Assembly (NCBI GenBank): GCA_934754375.1
Contig: CAKVHT010000002.1
Coordinates: forward strand, 62,001-126,000
DNA: 64,000 nt
Origin: an uncultured Clostridia bacterium
Lineage (GTDB): Bacteria; Bacillota; Clostridia; Christensenellales; UBA1242
Direction: 5' to 3'
In this document: positions 63,283-64,000 of the stretch, in pieces
How the letters are laid out: every line of letters starts with the position of its first letter
Numbering within the stretch: position 1 is the stretch's first letter
Made by a program: the position numbers and the translations under genes
The notes under the pieces: generated by a model
The model's input: only the letters and a program-made list of their open reading frames with translations
The model's database searches: none
Told to the model about the DNA's origin: nothing

Positions 63283-64000
63283 TTAAGCCCCTTCAATCAA
63301 CATTTTATCAGCCACCAAGGCAATAAACTCGCCATTGGTTGGCTTTTCGTTTGAAGAATATACTTTAATACCAAATAAATTATTAATGTTTTCAATTTTA
63401 CCCCTGTTCCAAGCAACTTCAATGGCATGACGAATAGCACGTTCAACTTTTGAGGCACTTGTATCGTATTTAAGCGCAATGGTTGGATACAACTTTTTTG
63501 TAATAGAGTTGATAATCTCAGGATTTGCAATTGCAAGTTTGATTGCTTCACGCAAGAATTGATAACCTTTGATATGTGCAGGGATTCCAACTGTGATGAA
63601 TATATTTGTAATCTTTTCTTCAATATGATTGTTGGGTTTTGAAACAACGTTATTGGTTCGTGAATTGTTAAGCAAAATATCATTTGTTCGTTCCATCAAT
63701 GTCTGCGCATCAAATGGTTTGATGCAATAATAACTTGCACCCATGCTGATTGCTTTGTTGATAAATCCGTCAATAGACAATGAAGATTGAACAACAATTT
63801 TTGTGCCAATATTGCTAACAGATTCAAGCACTTTAAATCCATCGCAATTTTCAAGCACAATATCCATAATTGTAACATCAGGTTTTTTTGTTTTTATCAA
63901 TTCAATAAGTTCAGTCCCGCTTGATGTGGTTGCGACAACGTCAAAGTTGCCTGAACTGAATTTGTCCTTTAAAGTGTTTAAAACATTTTTGTCTTCATCT
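63283..64000 (-). CDS. spo0A: Sporulation master regulator Spo0A, N-terminal end outside window
   Basis: 238 residues are visible, so only a few N-terminal residues are missing. The receiver domain has the acidic DED near its start, the phosphoacceptor Asp in VTIMDIVLENCDG, and the conserved Lys in CIKPFDAQTL. The Spo0A-specific C-terminal DNA-binding domain is unmistakable: ITNIFITVGIPAHIKGYQFL, KLYPTIALKYDTSASKVERA, IRHAIEVAWNRGKIENINNL, GEFIALVADKM. When phosphorylated it binds 0A boxes and starts sporulation, and spoIIE in this window is an expected target. A weak hairpin with a T-run follows the TAA stop. Confidence 0.97.
   Translation of the reverse strand, partial: DEDKNVLNTLKDKFSSGNFDVVATTSSGTELIELIKTKKPDVTIMDIVLENCDGFKVLESVSNIGTKIVVQSSLSIDGFINKAISMGASYYCIKPFDAQTLMERTNDILLNNSRTNNVVSKPNNHIEEKITNIFITVGIPAHIKGYQFLREAIKLAIANPEIINSITKKLYPTIALKYDTSASKVERAIRHAIEVAWNRGKIENINNLFGIKVYSSNEKPTNGEFIALVADKMLIEGA

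Overview
The window comes from an A+T-rich, Gram-positive, endospore-forming anaerobe of the Bacillota, most like the Clostridia. The evidence is the sporulation and germination set (Spo0A, SpoIIE, SpoIIR, a GerAA-AB-AC receptor, SleB-YpeB), an [FeFe]-hydrogenase, T-box leaders, a one-subunit glycyl-tRNA synthetase and a dnaB-dnaI helicase-loading operon. All conserved proteins read through with the standard bacterial code, yet none of the 42 genes whose end is visible stops at TGA. I see no phage, insertion sequence, CRISPR array or rRNA, so this is chromosomal backbone with several large lineage-specific genes.

Layout. 0-7 kb: a cut M1-peptidase-like lipoprotein, then dnaB-dnaI behind three perfect DnaA boxes, then tilS and spoIIE on the other strand. 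7-12.6 kb: a glycosyltransferase/acyltransferase pair, an acyl-ACP thioesterase (together probably membrane glycolipid and fatty-acid work), a LysR regulator and a HAD phosphatase. 12.7-20.7 kb: tRNA-Ser, leuS, a GLUG-like surface protein, a DUF1540-like protein, an rplI operon and glyS behind a very compact T-box. 20.7-29.5 kb: a 1,470-residue cytoplasmic coiled-coil protein of unknown function, then T-box-pheS-pheT with a decayed tandem copy of the pheS tail between the two genes. 29.6-38 kb: a gerA germinant-receptor operon with a sigma-G-like promoter, preceded by a 1,503-residue lipoprotein carrying a transglutaminase fold without its cysteine. 38-45 kb: a PRC-barrel protein, a ferritin-like protein, a P-type ATPase and a cluster of unknowns that includes a diverged diadenylate-cyclase-fold protein. 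45-53 kb: one gene for a 2,746-residue surface protein of Ig-like repeats. 53.6-64 kb: ypeB, sleB, spoIIR, an amidase, then the operon hisS/[FeFe]-hydrogenase/HD hydrolase, veg, an unknown, a zinc-ribbon/poly-Asp protein and spo0A, which runs off the end.

How the genes fit together. Much of the window serves the spore cycle: Spo0A starts it, SpoIIE activates sigma-F, SpoIIR signals to the mother cell, and GerA, SleB and YpeB act in germination. The rest is translation (leuS, glyS, pheST, hisS, tilS, rplI, tRNA-Ser) and replication initiation. Two further patterns stand out. Several monocistronic genes have a sigma-A-like -10 hexamer ending exactly six bases before the ATG and no Shine-Dalgarno sequence, which points to leaderless mRNAs. 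Three very large proteins of unknown role also lie in the window. All calls rest on reading the sequence and on family knowledge; no database search was run.
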